From NCBI GenBank assembly GCA_964353855.1, contig CAYGWX010000002.1, positions 89,523-153,522 on the forward strand: 64,000 nucleotides of DNA. The letters run 5' to 3'. The number at the start of each line of letters is the position of its first letter. The first letter of the stretch is position 1. Origin of the DNA: CAYGWX01 sp964353855 [NCBI: uncultured bacterium] (GTDB taxonomy: Bacteria > Edwardsbacteria > CAYGWX01). The notes below the pieces were generated by a model that saw nothing but the letters and a program-made list of their open reading frames with translations, did no database searches and was not told the DNA's origin. The position numbers were made by a program, and so were the translations under genes. Positions 56,076-64,000 of this stretch are shown piece by piece.

Positions 56076-56887
56076 GCCCCGAGCGGGAACAAGCGATCGG
56101 CGTGTTCGACTCCGGGATCGGCGGCCTGACCGTGGTGCGGGCGCTGTTCCAGGCCCTGCCCCGGGAGCGCATCGTGTACTTCGGGGACACCGCGAGGCTG
56201 CCCTACGGCTCCAAGTCCAAGGAGACGGTCATCAAGTTCTCCATCCAGAACGTGGAGTTCCTTCTCGAGCACAAGGTGAAGATGGTCGTCGCGGCCTGCA
56301 ATACCTCCTCGGCCCATGCCCTGGACGAGTTGGAAAAAAGATTCCCCATGCCCTTCATCGGGGTGATCGCCCCCGGGGCCGCGGCGGCAGCCAGGGCCAC
56401 GAGAAACAACCGCATCGGGGTCATCGGGACCTCCGGGACCATTGCCAGCGGGGCCTACGAGCGGGCCATCCGCGAGGCCAAGCCCAGGGCTCTGGTCTAC
56501 GGCCAGGCCTGCCCGTTATTCGTGCCTTTGGCCGAAGAGGGCTGGCACGAGGGGCCGGTGGCCGAGATGGTGGCCGGCGAGTACCTCCGCCCGCTCAAGG
56601 AAACCGGGGTGGATTCCCTGGTCCTGGGGTGTACGCACTATCCGGTGCTTGCCGGGGTGCTCCGCAAGGTCATGGGGGAGGGCGTCAAGCTCGTGGATTC
56701 CGCGACCGAGACGGCTCGCGCGACCCAACGGCTCCTGGAGGAGAAAGGGCTCTCCAATCCGTCCGATGAGAAACCGCACCACACTTTCTTCGTCTCGGAC
56801 CGCCCCTTGAAGTTCTCCGAGATCGCCGAGCGGTTCCTGGGCGAGCCCCTGGAGACCTGCCTCACGGTGAACGTAGACGGTTTGTGA
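56072..56887 (+). CDS. murI: Glutamate racemase
   Basis: 271 residues from GTG 56072. IGVFDSGIGGLTVVRAL, YFGDTARLPYG, MVVAACNTSSAHAL (first catalytic cysteine) and LVLGCTHYPVLAG (second cysteine) are all present. It supplies D-glutamate for peptidoglycan. Gene order amidase-murI-rph is common. A tandem-repeat tract follows. Confidence 0.96.
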   Translation: MSPEREQAIGVFDSGIGGLTVVRALFQALPRERIVYFGDTARLPYGSKSKETVIKFSIQNVEFLLEHKVKMVVAACNTSSAHALDELEKRFPMPFIGVIAPGAAAAARATRNNRIGVIGTSGTIASGAYERAIREAKPRALVYGQACPLFVPLAEEGWHEGPVAEMVAGEYLRPLKETGVDSLVLGCTHYPVLAGVLRKVMGEGVKLVDSATETARATQRLLEEKGLSNPSDEKPHHTFFVSDRPLKFSEIAERFLGEPLETCLTVNVDGL

Positions 56888-56912
56888 AGTGCCCCAGAAG
56901 CCCCCGGCAGGG

Positions 56913-56978
56913 ATTCGTGATACGCTCGTGAATACGGATTTGGTACGGATTTGGTGCGGGTTTGGTACAGGTTTGTTC
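56913..56978 (+). repeat. Six phased 11-bp units, looser relative of the dispersed structured repeat (copy D)
   Basis: Units of 11 bp: CGTGATACGCT, CGTGAATACGG, ATTTGGTACGG, ATTTGGTGCGG, GTTTGGTACAG, GTTTGTTCGTT. The second equals the unit of copies A and C exactly. G-rich sequence follows. CACTATATATT (57046 region) also occurs at the left edge of copy B. The other modules of the element are not evident, so membership is tentative. Confidence 0.6.
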
Positions 56979-57135
56979 GTTCGTTTTGAGGGGTTTTTGG
57001 GGGTGTTTGGGGGGTCGGAGGTGGTTTTATCCCCTGTCTCTCACTATATATTAGCGAGGATCGGGGTTTTGTCAAACATTCCGGAGAAAATAGTTTCATT
57101 TTGTTTATAATCTGCTCTGAAACACAGAGATTATA

Positions 57136-57861
57136 ATGATGGTCTTTAAAAGAGAAGACGGCAGGAAGCCCGAGGAATTGCGCCCTGTTACTCTTGAACG
57201 GGGTTTTCTCAAGGGCGCTGAGGGCTCTGTGTTGATCACCTTTGGCGACACCAAGGTGGTCTGTGCGGCCACGATCGAGGATCGGGTGCCGCCCTGGCTC
57301 CGGAACAAGGGAAGGGGCTGGATCACGGCGGAATACGGGATGCTGCCGCGGAGCTCCCCGGAGCGGATCATGCGGGAGTCCAAATCAGGGAAAACCGGGG
57401 GCCGCACCCACGAGATCGAGCGCCTGATCGGACGTTCCCTCCGGGCCGTAGTGGACCTCGATGCTTTGGGCGAGCGCATGATCCTCGTGGACTGCGATGT
57501 GATCCAAGCCGATGGTGGGACCCGCACCGCGTCCATCACCGGTGGCTATGTGGCGCTTCATGATGCCCTGGAATCTCTGCGCAAGAAGCTCAAGGTGAAG
57601 TATCGCCTGCTTCGCGACCAGGTCGCGGCGGTGAGCGTAGGCATCATGGGCGGCAGAGTTTTTTTGGACTTGGCCTATGAGGAGGATTCCCAGGCCGCTG
57701 TGGACATGAACGTGGTCATGACCGGGAGCGGCGAGTTCGTGGAGATCCAGGGCACGGGGGAGGGCCGGCCCTTCAGCCTTTCCGAACACGAAAAGATGCT
57801 CCAACTCGCCGAGTCCGGCATCCGGGAATTATTCGGTATCCAAAAGCAGGCCTTGAGCTAG
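57136..57861 (+). CDS. rph: Ribonuclease PH
   Basis: 241 residues. [73 protein letters not shown] (in part), [19 protein letters not shown] and GTGEGRPFS are complete family blocks with the phosphate-binding arginines. It trims tRNA 3' ends with phosphate. A TATAAT lies at 57106-57111 but its -35 is weak. Confidence 0.97.
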   Translation: MMVFKREDGRKPEELRPVTLERGFLKGAEGSVLITFGDTKVVCAATIEDRVPPWLRNKGRGWITAEYGMLPRSSPERIMRESKSGKTGGRTHEIERLIGRSLRAVVDLDALGERMILVDCDVIQADGGTRTASITGGYVALHDALESLRKKLKVKYRLLRDQVAAVSVGIMGGRVFLDLAYEEDSQAAVDMNVVMTGSGEFVEIQGTGEGRPFSLSEHEKMLQLAESGIRELFGIQKQALS

Positions 57862-57939
57862 ACGGGCAAAAGGCTTTAGGTCGGGGTTTCAATATTGGGG
57901 AGATTCTTCTTCCGTCTTTCCCAATCTAAAATCAGATTA

Positions 57940-58914
57940 ATGAAAACCGTCGTGCATAGGGTAAAGACTGAAACCGGAGAACGCCTGGATCGATACTTAA
58001 CCAAGCAGGGACTGGACCTCTCCCGCTCTCAGATCCAGAAACTTCTGGAGTCCGGGAACATCACGATGGGGGGAAAAGAGCTCAAGGCCCACCACAAGGT
58101 CAGGGCCGGAGAGGAGATACGGGTAGAGCTTCCCGAGCCTATGCCGATGCGTGTGGAAGCCGAGGACATCCCCCTGGAAGTCCAGTATGAGGATGATCAC
58201 CTCCTGGTGGTGGACAAGCCCGCCGGCATGGTGGTGCACCCGGCCTGCGGCCACACCCGCGGAACCCTGGTCAATGCGCTCCTGGGCCGTCTCCAACCTC
58301 TTTCCGGGGTCGGGGGGGCGATGCGGCCGGGGATTGTGCACCGTCTGGATAAGAACACCTCCGGGCTGTTGATCGTGGCCAAGGATAACAAGACTCACCG
58401 GGAATTGTCGGATCAACTCTCGGACCGAAGCCTTTCCCGAACCTACTGGGCCCTCTCCTGGGGGCACCTAATGCCTAAGGACGGGACGATCGAAGCGGCC
58501 ATTGGGCGTTCGAAAACGGACCGGAAGAAAATGGCTGTGCGCCGCCATCAGGGGCGAGAGGCAATGACCCGTTATTGCGTTTTGGAATCTTTGGGTCCGG
58601 TGGACCTTGTCGAGCTCAAGTTGATGACTGGCCGGACACACCAGATCCGGGTCCACCTCTCCCATATCGGCCATCCTGTCGTGGGCGACCCGGAGTATGG
58701 GGGAAGGCGACCACACTGGCTCCAAAAACTTAATGGGCTGGAAAGAGGGAAGGCCTGTGAACTCCTGAATGTCTTTTCCCGGCAGGCCCTTCATGCCCGG
58801 CGTTTGGAGTTCACGCATCCGAATAATGGGAAGACCGTGGTCGTTGAATCCCCATTGCCATACGATTTTAGAGAGGCATTAGAGCTGTTACGAAAGGATG
58901 AATCAGGACACTGA
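57940..58914 (+). CDS. RluD-family 23S rRNA pseudouridine synthase
   Basis: 324 residues from ATG 57940; an earlier in-frame TTG at 57895 adds sequence unlike the family. An S4 RNA-binding domain (ERLDRYLTKQGLDLSRSQIQ, about 12-31) precedes the catalytic domain with IVHRLDKNTSGLLIVAKD, whose aspartate is the nucleophile. LVELKLMTGRTHQIRVHL and GHPVVGDPEYGG follow. RluD modifies helix 69 uridines; exact targets are not certain. CAATCTAAAATC precedes the start in place of a ribosome site. Confidence 0.93.
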   Translation: MKTVVHRVKTETGERLDRYLTKQGLDLSRSQIQKLLESGNITMGGKELKAHHKVRAGEEIRVELPEPMPMRVEAEDIPLEVQYEDDHLLVVDKPAGMVVHPACGHTRGTLVNALLGRLQPLSGVGGAMRPGIVHRLDKNTSGLLIVAKDNKTHRELSDQLSDRSLSRTYWALSWGHLMPKDGTIEAAIGRSKTDRKKMAVRRHQGREAMTRYCVLESLGPVDLVELKLMTGRTHQIRVHLSHIGHPVVGDPEYGGRRPHWLQKLNGLERGKACELLNVFSRQALHARRLEFTHPNNGKTVVVESPLPYDFREALELLRKDESGH

Positions 58915-58917
58915 ATT

Positions 58918-61152
58918 ATGGCTGGAAAATTAGTTATCGTGGAATCCCCGACCAAAGCCAAGACCTTGGGGAAATACCTGGGCAAGGGCTTTGTCGTCAA
59001 AGCCAGCATGGGGCATTTGATAGACCTGCCGACCAAAGAGTTGGGCGTGGATATCGAAAAAGGATTTGCCCCCCACTATACCGTGGTCAAGGGGCGCGAG
59101 AAAACCCTGAAGGAGCTTGCCAGCGCGGCGGCAAAGGCCGATCGGGTTTTCCTGGCCTCTGACCCCGACCGAGAAGGGGAGGCCATAGCCTATCACATCG
59201 CCAACCATCTGGGTCGGGACAGCAAGAAATTCCGCCGGATTCTTCTCTACGAGATCACCCGTGAAGCCGTCAAACGAGCTCTGGAGGAACCTCAGGAGAT
59301 AGACCTGGCAAAGGTCGAAGCGCAGCAGGCCCGGAGGATCCTGGACCGGTTGGTGGGTTATCTGGTGAGCCCGGTCCTTTGGAAGACTGTGCGGCGAGGG
59401 CTTTCTGCTGGGCGGGTGCAGAGCGTGGCCCTTCGCCTGATTTGCGAGCGGGAAAAAGAGATCGTGGCCTTCGTACCCCGGGAGTACTGGACCATTGAGG
59501 CCCTGCTGAAAGGGAAAAGGGAACCCTTCGGAGCAAAGCTTGTCACCGTGGGGGAGAAGTCCGCCGAGATCAGGAGCGAGAAACAAGCCGGGGAAATCGT
59601 CGAAGATCTCAAGAAAGCGACTTACCGGGCTGATGCCGTCGAGAGAAGGGAAAAGAAACGGAATCCTCCGCCCCCGTTTATCACCAGCACCCTGCAGCAG
59701 GAAGCATCCAAACGCCTGGCCTTTTCGGCCTCGAGAACCATGGTCGTAGCCCAGCAACTTTATGAGGGAATCGAGATCAGTGATGAAGGCCCGGTCGGCC
59801 TCATCACCTATATGAGGACCGATGCGGTCAGGCTGAACGAAGACGCGGTACAGCAGGCGAGGAAGTACATCGAAGGGAAGTTTGGAAAAGCTTTTCTGCC
59901 TGCTGAGCCGAATGTCTACCGGTCTAGAAAAACAGCCCAGGGAGCACACGAGGCCATCCGCCCCACGGATGTGAAACGGACTCCTGAGACCCTGAAAGGA
60001 AACTTATCCAAGGACCAGCTGAAGCTGTATCAGCTCATTTGGACAAGGTTTGTAGCTTGCCAGATGACTCCAGCGGTTTACGACACGGTGAGCGTGAAAA
60101 TCGCTGGGATGTCCCCCCAGGAAACTTATGGGTTAAAGGCCACGGGATCCGCATTAAAGTTCCCCGGATTCTTAGCGGTCTATCGCGGGGACGAGGAAGA
60201 ACAGGAGGAGCCTTTGCCTGAGGTCGCAGAGGGAGAGGTCTTGAAGGCCTTGCAGATTGAGCCCAAACAGCATTTCACCGAACCTTCTCCGAGATACACT
60301 GAGGCCAGCCTGATCAAGGAGTTGGAGTCTCGCGGGATAGGAAGGCCCTCAACCTATGCTCCGATCCTTTCGGTGATCCAGAAACGAGACTATGTGAGCA
60401 AGGAGAAGACGAGCCTCAGGCCCATGGAACTGGGGATGGTCGTCAATGACCTCCTGGTTTCTCGCTTTCCGGACACCTTCGACTATGGGTTCACCGCCGA
60501 AATGGAGGAAGAGTTGGATAAGGTCGAAGAGCGCGCAATGGGCTGGCAAAAGGTCCTTCTGGATTTTTACCGTCCTTTCAAGTTGAGGCTTGCGGAGTTC
60601 GAAAAGGAACGGCAGGCCATCCGGATGGACCTGGCCAAGACCGAGGAAAAATGTGAACTTTGCGGAAAGCCGATGGTTGTGCGATGGAGCCGATACGGTA
60701 AGTTTCTGGCCTGCTCCGGGTACCCGAAATGCAAGAATCTCAAGTCACTGGGCGGGAAAGAGGAACCCACGCTCGAGAGGACGGATGAGAAGTGTCCGAC
60801 CTGCGGTGGAGAGATGGTCGTACGGAAAGGGCGTTTCGGCAGGTTCCTGGCCTGCTCCAATTATCCCAAGTGCAAGACGACCAAGTCGTTAGGAATCGGC
60901 CTTAAATGCCCTCGCCCAGGATGTGGGGGAGACCTCGTCGAGAGGACGTCGAAGTCAAAAAGAACCTTTTATAGCTGCAGCAACTACCCTAAATGCCAAT
61001 TGGTTTCATGGGAGCGACCGGTTCGTGGGGGGTGTTCCCGATGCGGAGAAACCCTTGTGAAATCTCAACGAAAAGAAACTTCCGGAACCTCCTGGATATG
61101 CCTGATTTGTGGTGAATCGGCAGACCAATCGGAGGCTTCCCCAACGATTTAG
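58918..61152 (+). CDS. topA: DNA topoisomerase I
   Basis: 744 residues. TOPRIM: LVIVESPTKAKTLGKYLG and LASDPDREGEAIAYH. The catalytic tyrosine is residue 298 in GLITYMRTDAVRLN. RGIGRPSTYAPILSVIQKRD and ATGSALKFPGFLAVY are typical. Four C-terminal zinc ribbons follow (CELCGKPMV...; CPTCGGEMV...; CPRPGCGGDL...; CSRCGETLV...), which bind single-stranded DNA. It relaxes negative supercoils. Only 3 bp separate it from the pseudouridine synthase gene. Confidence 0.97.
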   Translation: MAGKLVIVESPTKAKTLGKYLGKGFVVKASMGHLIDLPTKELGVDIEKGFAPHYTVVKGREKTLKELASAAAKADRVFLASDPDREGEAIAYHIANHLGRDSKKFRRILLYEITREAVKRALEEPQEIDLAKVEAQQARRILDRLVGYLVSPVLWKTVRRGLSAGRVQSVALRLICEREKEIVAFVPREYWTIEALLKGKREPFGAKLVTVGEKSAEIRSEKQAGEIVEDLKKATYRADAVERREKKRNPPPPFITSTLQQEASKRLAFSASRTMVVAQQLYEGIEISDEGPVGLITYMRTDAVRLNEDAVQQARKYIEGKFGKAFLPAEPNVYRSRKTAQGAHEAIRPTDVKRTPETLKGNLSKDQLKLYQLIWTRFVACQMTPAVYDTVSVKIAGMSPQETYGLKATGSALKFPGFLAVYRGDEEEQEEPLPEVAEGEVLKALQIEPKQHFTEPSPRYTEASLIKELESRGIGRPSTYAPILSVIQKRDYVSKEKTSLRPMELGMVVNDLLVSRFPDTFDYGFTAEMEEELDKVEERAMGWQKVLLDFYRPFKLRLAEFEKERQAIRMDLAKTEEKCELCGKPMVVRWSRYGKFLACSGYPKCKNLKSLGGKEEPTLERTDEKCPTCGGEMVVRKGRFGRFLACSNYPKCKTTKSLGIGLKCPRPGCGGDLVERTSKSKRTFYSCSNYPKCQLVSWERPVRGGCSRCGETLVKSQRKETSGTSWICLICGESADQSEASPTI

Positions 61153-61185
61153 GGAAACAGTTTTTCACGAAATTTAAGAAATGAC

Positions 61186-61214
61186 TTGACATTACGGTTA
61201 GAATTTGTTAAACT
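61186..61214 (+). promoter_or_regulatory. Promoter of the tandem pilB genes
   Basis: TTGACA (61186-61191), 17 bp, TAAACT (61209-61214), about 12 nt from the predicted start to the ATG. No strong ribosome site is seen. Confidence 0.7.
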
Positions 61215-61231
61215 TCTTAGTTTGAAATACC

Positions 61232-62926
61232 ATGCCTGAAAAACTTGGAGAGATGCTTATAAGGGGCGGCTTGGTCACTGTGGATCAGGTCGAGAAGGCT
61301 CTTGCGGAGCAGAAGCAAAACGGCGGACGGTTGGGTTCGAACTTAGTAAAGCTGGGCTTTGTCAAGGAAGAGCAGATCACGCACTTCTTGGGGCAACAAT
61401 TCCGGCTGGCAACAGTCAATCTCGCTTCGGTTAATATCGAGCCCAACGTACTTAAACTTGTTTCCGCAGAAGTGGCTCAAAAATATCAGGTGCTGCCGCT
61501 CTCAAAAATCGGTCGGGTTTTGACTCTAGCCATGACTAACCCGGCAGATTTTCCCGCGATAGAAGACATCAAATTTTTAACCGGCTGTGAGGTGCAACCT
61601 GTAGTGACGGCCGAGACTTCGGTAAGCAAAGCCTTAGAGCGCTTCTACGGAGTTTCGGACTCCTCTTTGACCAAGATCATCGATGGGATGAAAGGCGAAG
61701 ACTTAGAGATTCTCGAGAGCGAGAAAACCCAGGAGGAAGTCGAAGCAGCTTCAGCCGAGGTTGAGGACGCTCCCGTCATCAACCTCGTAAATGGCCTGAT
61801 TTCAGATGCTGTCACGAGGGGAGCCTCCGACATCCACATCGAACCCTACCGCAACCTTCTTCGGGTCCGTTTTAGGATTGATGGCGTCCTCCAAGAAATC
61901 GCTTCGCCTCCAGCTCGTTACGCGAATGCTGTAGTTTCTCGTTTGAAGATCATGGCCAGCCTGAAGATCGATGAAAGGCGTTTGCCCCAGGACGGTGCTA
62001 TTCGTGTCAAATTGGGAGAACGTCAGGTGGACCTGCGTGTTTCGACCTTACCCACGATTCATGGGGAGAAGGTCGTCATGCGGATTCAAGAGGGAAGCGC
62101 CGTTGCCCTCTCCCTGTCCTCCTTAGGCTTTGGAGAGAAAGCCCTTACGGATTTTTCAGCGGCCATCGCAAAACCCAATGGGATTGTACTTGTAACGGGA
62201 CCGACCGGAAGCGGCAAGACCAATACTCTTTATGCCGCTTTGGCGATGCTCAATACCCCAAAGGTCAATATCGTCACGGCCGAGGATCCGGTGGAACGAG
62301 ACCTCTCCGGAGTTAACCAAGTTCATGTGAAAGAGGATATCGGGTACACCTTTGCCTTTGCCCTACGGGCGTTTTTGAGGCAGGACCCAAACATCATTCT
62401 CGTGGGTGAGATGCGAGACAAAGAGACCGCAGAGATCGCTATTAAGTCTGCCTTGACGGGACATCTCGTGCTCTCTACGGTTCATACGAATAACGCAGCT
62501 TCAACCCCGACGCGTTTGGTCGATATGGGGGTTGAACCCTTTCTCGTGGCTTCTCCTTTGAACTTGATCTTGGCCCAGCGGCTGGTGCGAAAGATATGTT
62601 CCCAGTGCAAGGAACCATATAAAACGACTCCGGAGGTCGCGTTGCGGGTCGGGCTCACCTCCGAGGATTTAGAAGGGATTTTACTTTACCATGGTAAAGG
62701 GTGCGGGGATTGCAATCGTACCGGATATCGCGGTCGGATCGGAATTTTCGAGGTAATGCCCATCGATCCCAGGATCAGGCAACTGATCGTAGCCCGGTCC
62801 ACGGACAGTGACATCGAAGCCTATGCCATAAGCCAGGGTATGTTGACGCTCAGACAGGATGCCATTCAGAAGCTTAAAAAGGGCATTACGACGGTGGAAG
62901 AGGTTTTGCGAGTAACGGTGGAGTAA
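61232..62926 (+). CDS. pilB: Type IV pilus assembly ATPase PilB (first copy)
   Basis: 564 residues. The N-domain (1-150) has MshEN/T2SSE_N motifs: LGEMLIRGGLVTVDQVEKAL then GGRLGSNLVKLGFVKEEQIT, the pattern that binds cyclic di-GMP. ATPase core: Walker A GPTGSGKTN (about 323), Asp box VTAEDPVERDLSGVNQ, Walker B IILVGEMRDKETAEIA, His box GHLVLSTVHTNNA, and a four-cysteine zinc site (CSQCKE...CGDCN). It powers pilus extension or type II secretion. Its own promoter precedes it and a paralogue follows 5 bp later. Confidence 0.95.
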   Translation: MPEKLGEMLIRGGLVTVDQVEKALAEQKQNGGRLGSNLVKLGFVKEEQITHFLGQQFRLATVNLASVNIEPNVLKLVSAEVAQKYQVLPLSKIGRVLTLAMTNPADFPAIEDIKFLTGCEVQPVVTAETSVSKALERFYGVSDSSLTKIIDGMKGEDLEILESEKTQEEVEAASAEVEDAPVINLVNGLISDAVTRGASDIHIEPYRNLLRVRFRIDGVLQEIASPPARYANAVVSRLKIMASLKIDERRLPQDGAIRVKLGERQVDLRVSTLPTIHGEKVVMRIQEGSAVALSLSSLGFGEKALTDFSAAIAKPNGIVLVTGPTGSGKTNTLYAALAMLNTPKVNIVTAEDPVERDLSGVNQVHVKEDIGYTFAFALRAFLRQDPNIILVGEMRDKETAEIAIKSALTGHLVLSTVHTNNAASTPTRLVDMGVEPFLVASPLNLILAQRLVRKICSQCKEPYKTTPEVALRVGLTSEDLEGILLYHGKGCGDCNRTGYRGRIGIFEVMPIDPRIRQLIVARSTDSDIEAYAISQGMLTLRQDAIQKLKKGITTVEEVLRVTVE

Positions 62927-62931
62927 GAAGC

Positions 62932-64000
62932 GTGGCACAGCGACTGGGCGACCTTCTCCTTTGGGCTGGTCTGATCACCGAGGAACAGCTGGATAAAGCC
63001 TTGGCCGAGCAGAAGAAAGCCGGCGGACGGTTGGGCTCGGTCATTGCTCGGTTAGGCTACCTTAACGAAACCGATATCGCCCAATTCCTGGGCAAACAGT
63101 TCGGTGTCAAGGCGGTTAACCTTGGGGACATAACCATCGAGGAGACCCTGATCAAGCTTCTGCCGGCCAGCCTTGCCCAGAAAAATTTTGCCATTCCGGT
63201 GGCTAAACGCGGACGAATCCTGACAGTAGTCATGCTCAACCCTGCGGACATCCAAGCTCTGGAGGATATACGGTTCTCAACGGGCTATGAAATTGCTCCG
63301 GCCGTGGCTCCGGAGAGCGCGATTTTGAAGGCGATCGACCGGTATTACGGCTCAGTGGGCATGCTGGCGAAGGTGACCGAGGACTTAGAATCCGTTGAGA
63401 CGATGACGGTTACTGAAGAGCAGGCTGAAGAGGATGTCGCCTCCACAGACCTCTCCGAAGCTGCCGCAGCCGTGGATTCCGGACCAATCGCGAAACTGGT
63501 GAACAAGTTGCTCGTCGACGCCGTTGCGAAGCGGGCCTCGGATATCCATATCGAGCCTTATGAGAAGGAGCTCCGAGTGCGATATTGCATAGACGGCATC
63601 CTTCACGAGATCATGAACCCGCCTTACAACATGCGTTCCGCCATTTCGACGAGAGTCAAGATCTTATCCAAGTTAAATATTGCGGAAAAGCGGCGCCCTC
63701 AAGACGGGCGAATCAAAATTAAGGTAGGCGAGAAGATGATCGATCTTCGGGTTTCCATTGTTCCCACCCTTTTTGGGGAGAAGGTCGCCCTGCGTATCCT
63801 GGACCGCAGCGCCACGGTCTTCGACCTCGCGGTGCTCGGATTTGAAGAGAAGCCGCTCAAGGATTTCATTAAGTCGATTCGCACCCCCTATGGGATTGTT
63901 CTCTCTACCGGGCCCACCGGCTGCGGGAAGACGACCACCCTGTATGCCGCCCTCAACTTGATCAACAGTACCGAAGTGAACATCATCACCGCCGAGGACC
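62932..64000 (+). CDS. pilB: Type IV pilus assembly ATPase PilB (second copy, cut by window edge)
   Basis: About 356 codons from GTG 62932 to the window end. N-domain LGDLLLWAGLITEEQLDKAL and GGRLGSVIARLGYLNETDIA repeats the MshEN c-di-GMP pattern. The core shows KRASDIHIEPYEKELRVRY, EKRRPQDGRIKIKVGEK, GPTGCGKTTTLYAAL (Walker A) and IITAEDP at the edge. It is a diverged duplicate of the preceding gene, not a recent copy. One may serve pili and the other secretion, or both may form a mixed motor. The C-terminal third is not visible. Confidence 0.93.
   Translation, partial: MAQRLGDLLLWAGLITEEQLDKALAEQKKAGGRLGSVIARLGYLNETDIAQFLGKQFGVKAVNLGDITIEETLIKLLPASLAQKNFAIPVAKRGRILTVVMLNPADIQALEDIRFSTGYEIAPAVAPESAILKAIDRYYGSVGMLAKVTEDLESVETMTVTEEQAEEDVASTDLSEAAAAVDSGPIAKLVNKLLVDAVAKRASDIHIEPYEKELRVRYCIDGILHEIMNPPYNMRSAISTRVKILSKLNIAEKRRPQDGRIKIKVGEKMIDLRVSIVPTLFGEKVALRILDRSATVFDLAVLGFEEKPLKDFIKSIRTPYGIVLSTGPTGCGKTTTLYAALNLINSTEVNIITAED

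Overview
The window is GC-rich chromosomal DNA from a diderm, LPS-making bacterium. Evidence for this is the lipid A/Kdo genes (lpxB, waaA, lpxK), a TonB-dependent receptor, a Wza-like SLBB exporter, an LEA-type lipoprotein, OmpA-like and CsgG/FlgT-like envelope proteins, and type IV pilus ATPases. There is no rRNA, phage, transposase or CRISPR in view. The TonB receptor with a carboxypeptidase-like N-domain, the PEGA/DUF5683 and DUF4388 proteins, and the many junk-like short repeats (AATCCAAAATC-type and CCTGAGCGGAGCGAA-type) recall uncultivated FCB-group or neighbouring candidate phyla. That placement is inference only. Promoters match sigma-70 (TTGACN, 17-18 bp, TATAAT-like) at more than a dozen sites.

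Layout. 0-2.8 kb: RRM RNA-binding protein (cut by the window edge), an ICMT-like membrane methyltransferase, a cupin and a SAM methyltransferase. 2.8-9.5 kb: lipid A block (Gfo/Idh/MocA oxidoreductase, lpxB, DUF374 acyltransferase, waaA, lpxK), interrupted by an AT-richer OmpA-like gene and a second ICMT-like gene. 9.6-12.4 kb: proS and ruvB. 12.4-15.4 kb: accessory region with a structured repeat, an AT-rich pentapeptide-repeat protein carrying a K+-channel-like pore, and a ParE/RelE-type toxin-antitoxin pair between direct repeats. 15.4-23.8 kb: secreted VOC protein, NYN nuclease, glmM-like mutase, glmS, an unrecognised 907-residue protein, LEA lipoprotein, ridA and a DUF5683 protein. 23.9-29.5 kb: five exported proteins built from CsgG, FlgT, LPP20, PEGA and FecR domains, a candidate undescribed envelope assembly. 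29.5-32.4 kb: a 21-bp tandem array, a 37-codon fragment, small unknown genes and an AI-2E family exporter.

32.8-35.3 kb (minus strand): SLBB exporter, tRNA-Lys, cyclic-nucleotide-binding protein, tRNA-Glu and terminator in one tight unit. 35.4-42.5 kb: double-domain M16 protease, response regulator, TonB receptor, another repeat copy and an isochorismatase-like hydrolase. 42.6-48.8 kb: der, plsY, gpsA, pgeF, merR-like, then a glycosyltransferase, surE and pcm. 48.9-52.9 kb: a class III nucleotide cyclase between two tRNA-Pro genes, then TIGR00725, acylphosphatase, hpt and ade (purine salvage). 52.9-64 kb: coiled-coil membrane protein, smpB, amidase, murI, rph, rluD-like, topA and tandem pilB genes with c-di-GMP-binding-type N-domains.

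Two signals stand out. The first is a dispersed intergenic element (copies at 12.4, 32.5 and 41.5 kb, a looser one at 56.9 kb) made of three phased 11-bp units followed by hairpins whose paired bases change together between copies. The second is the CsgG/FlgT/LPP20/FecR operon. In addition, short repeats have entered at least five protein-coding genes in frame, and all four tRNA genes are embedded in protein-coding transcription units.
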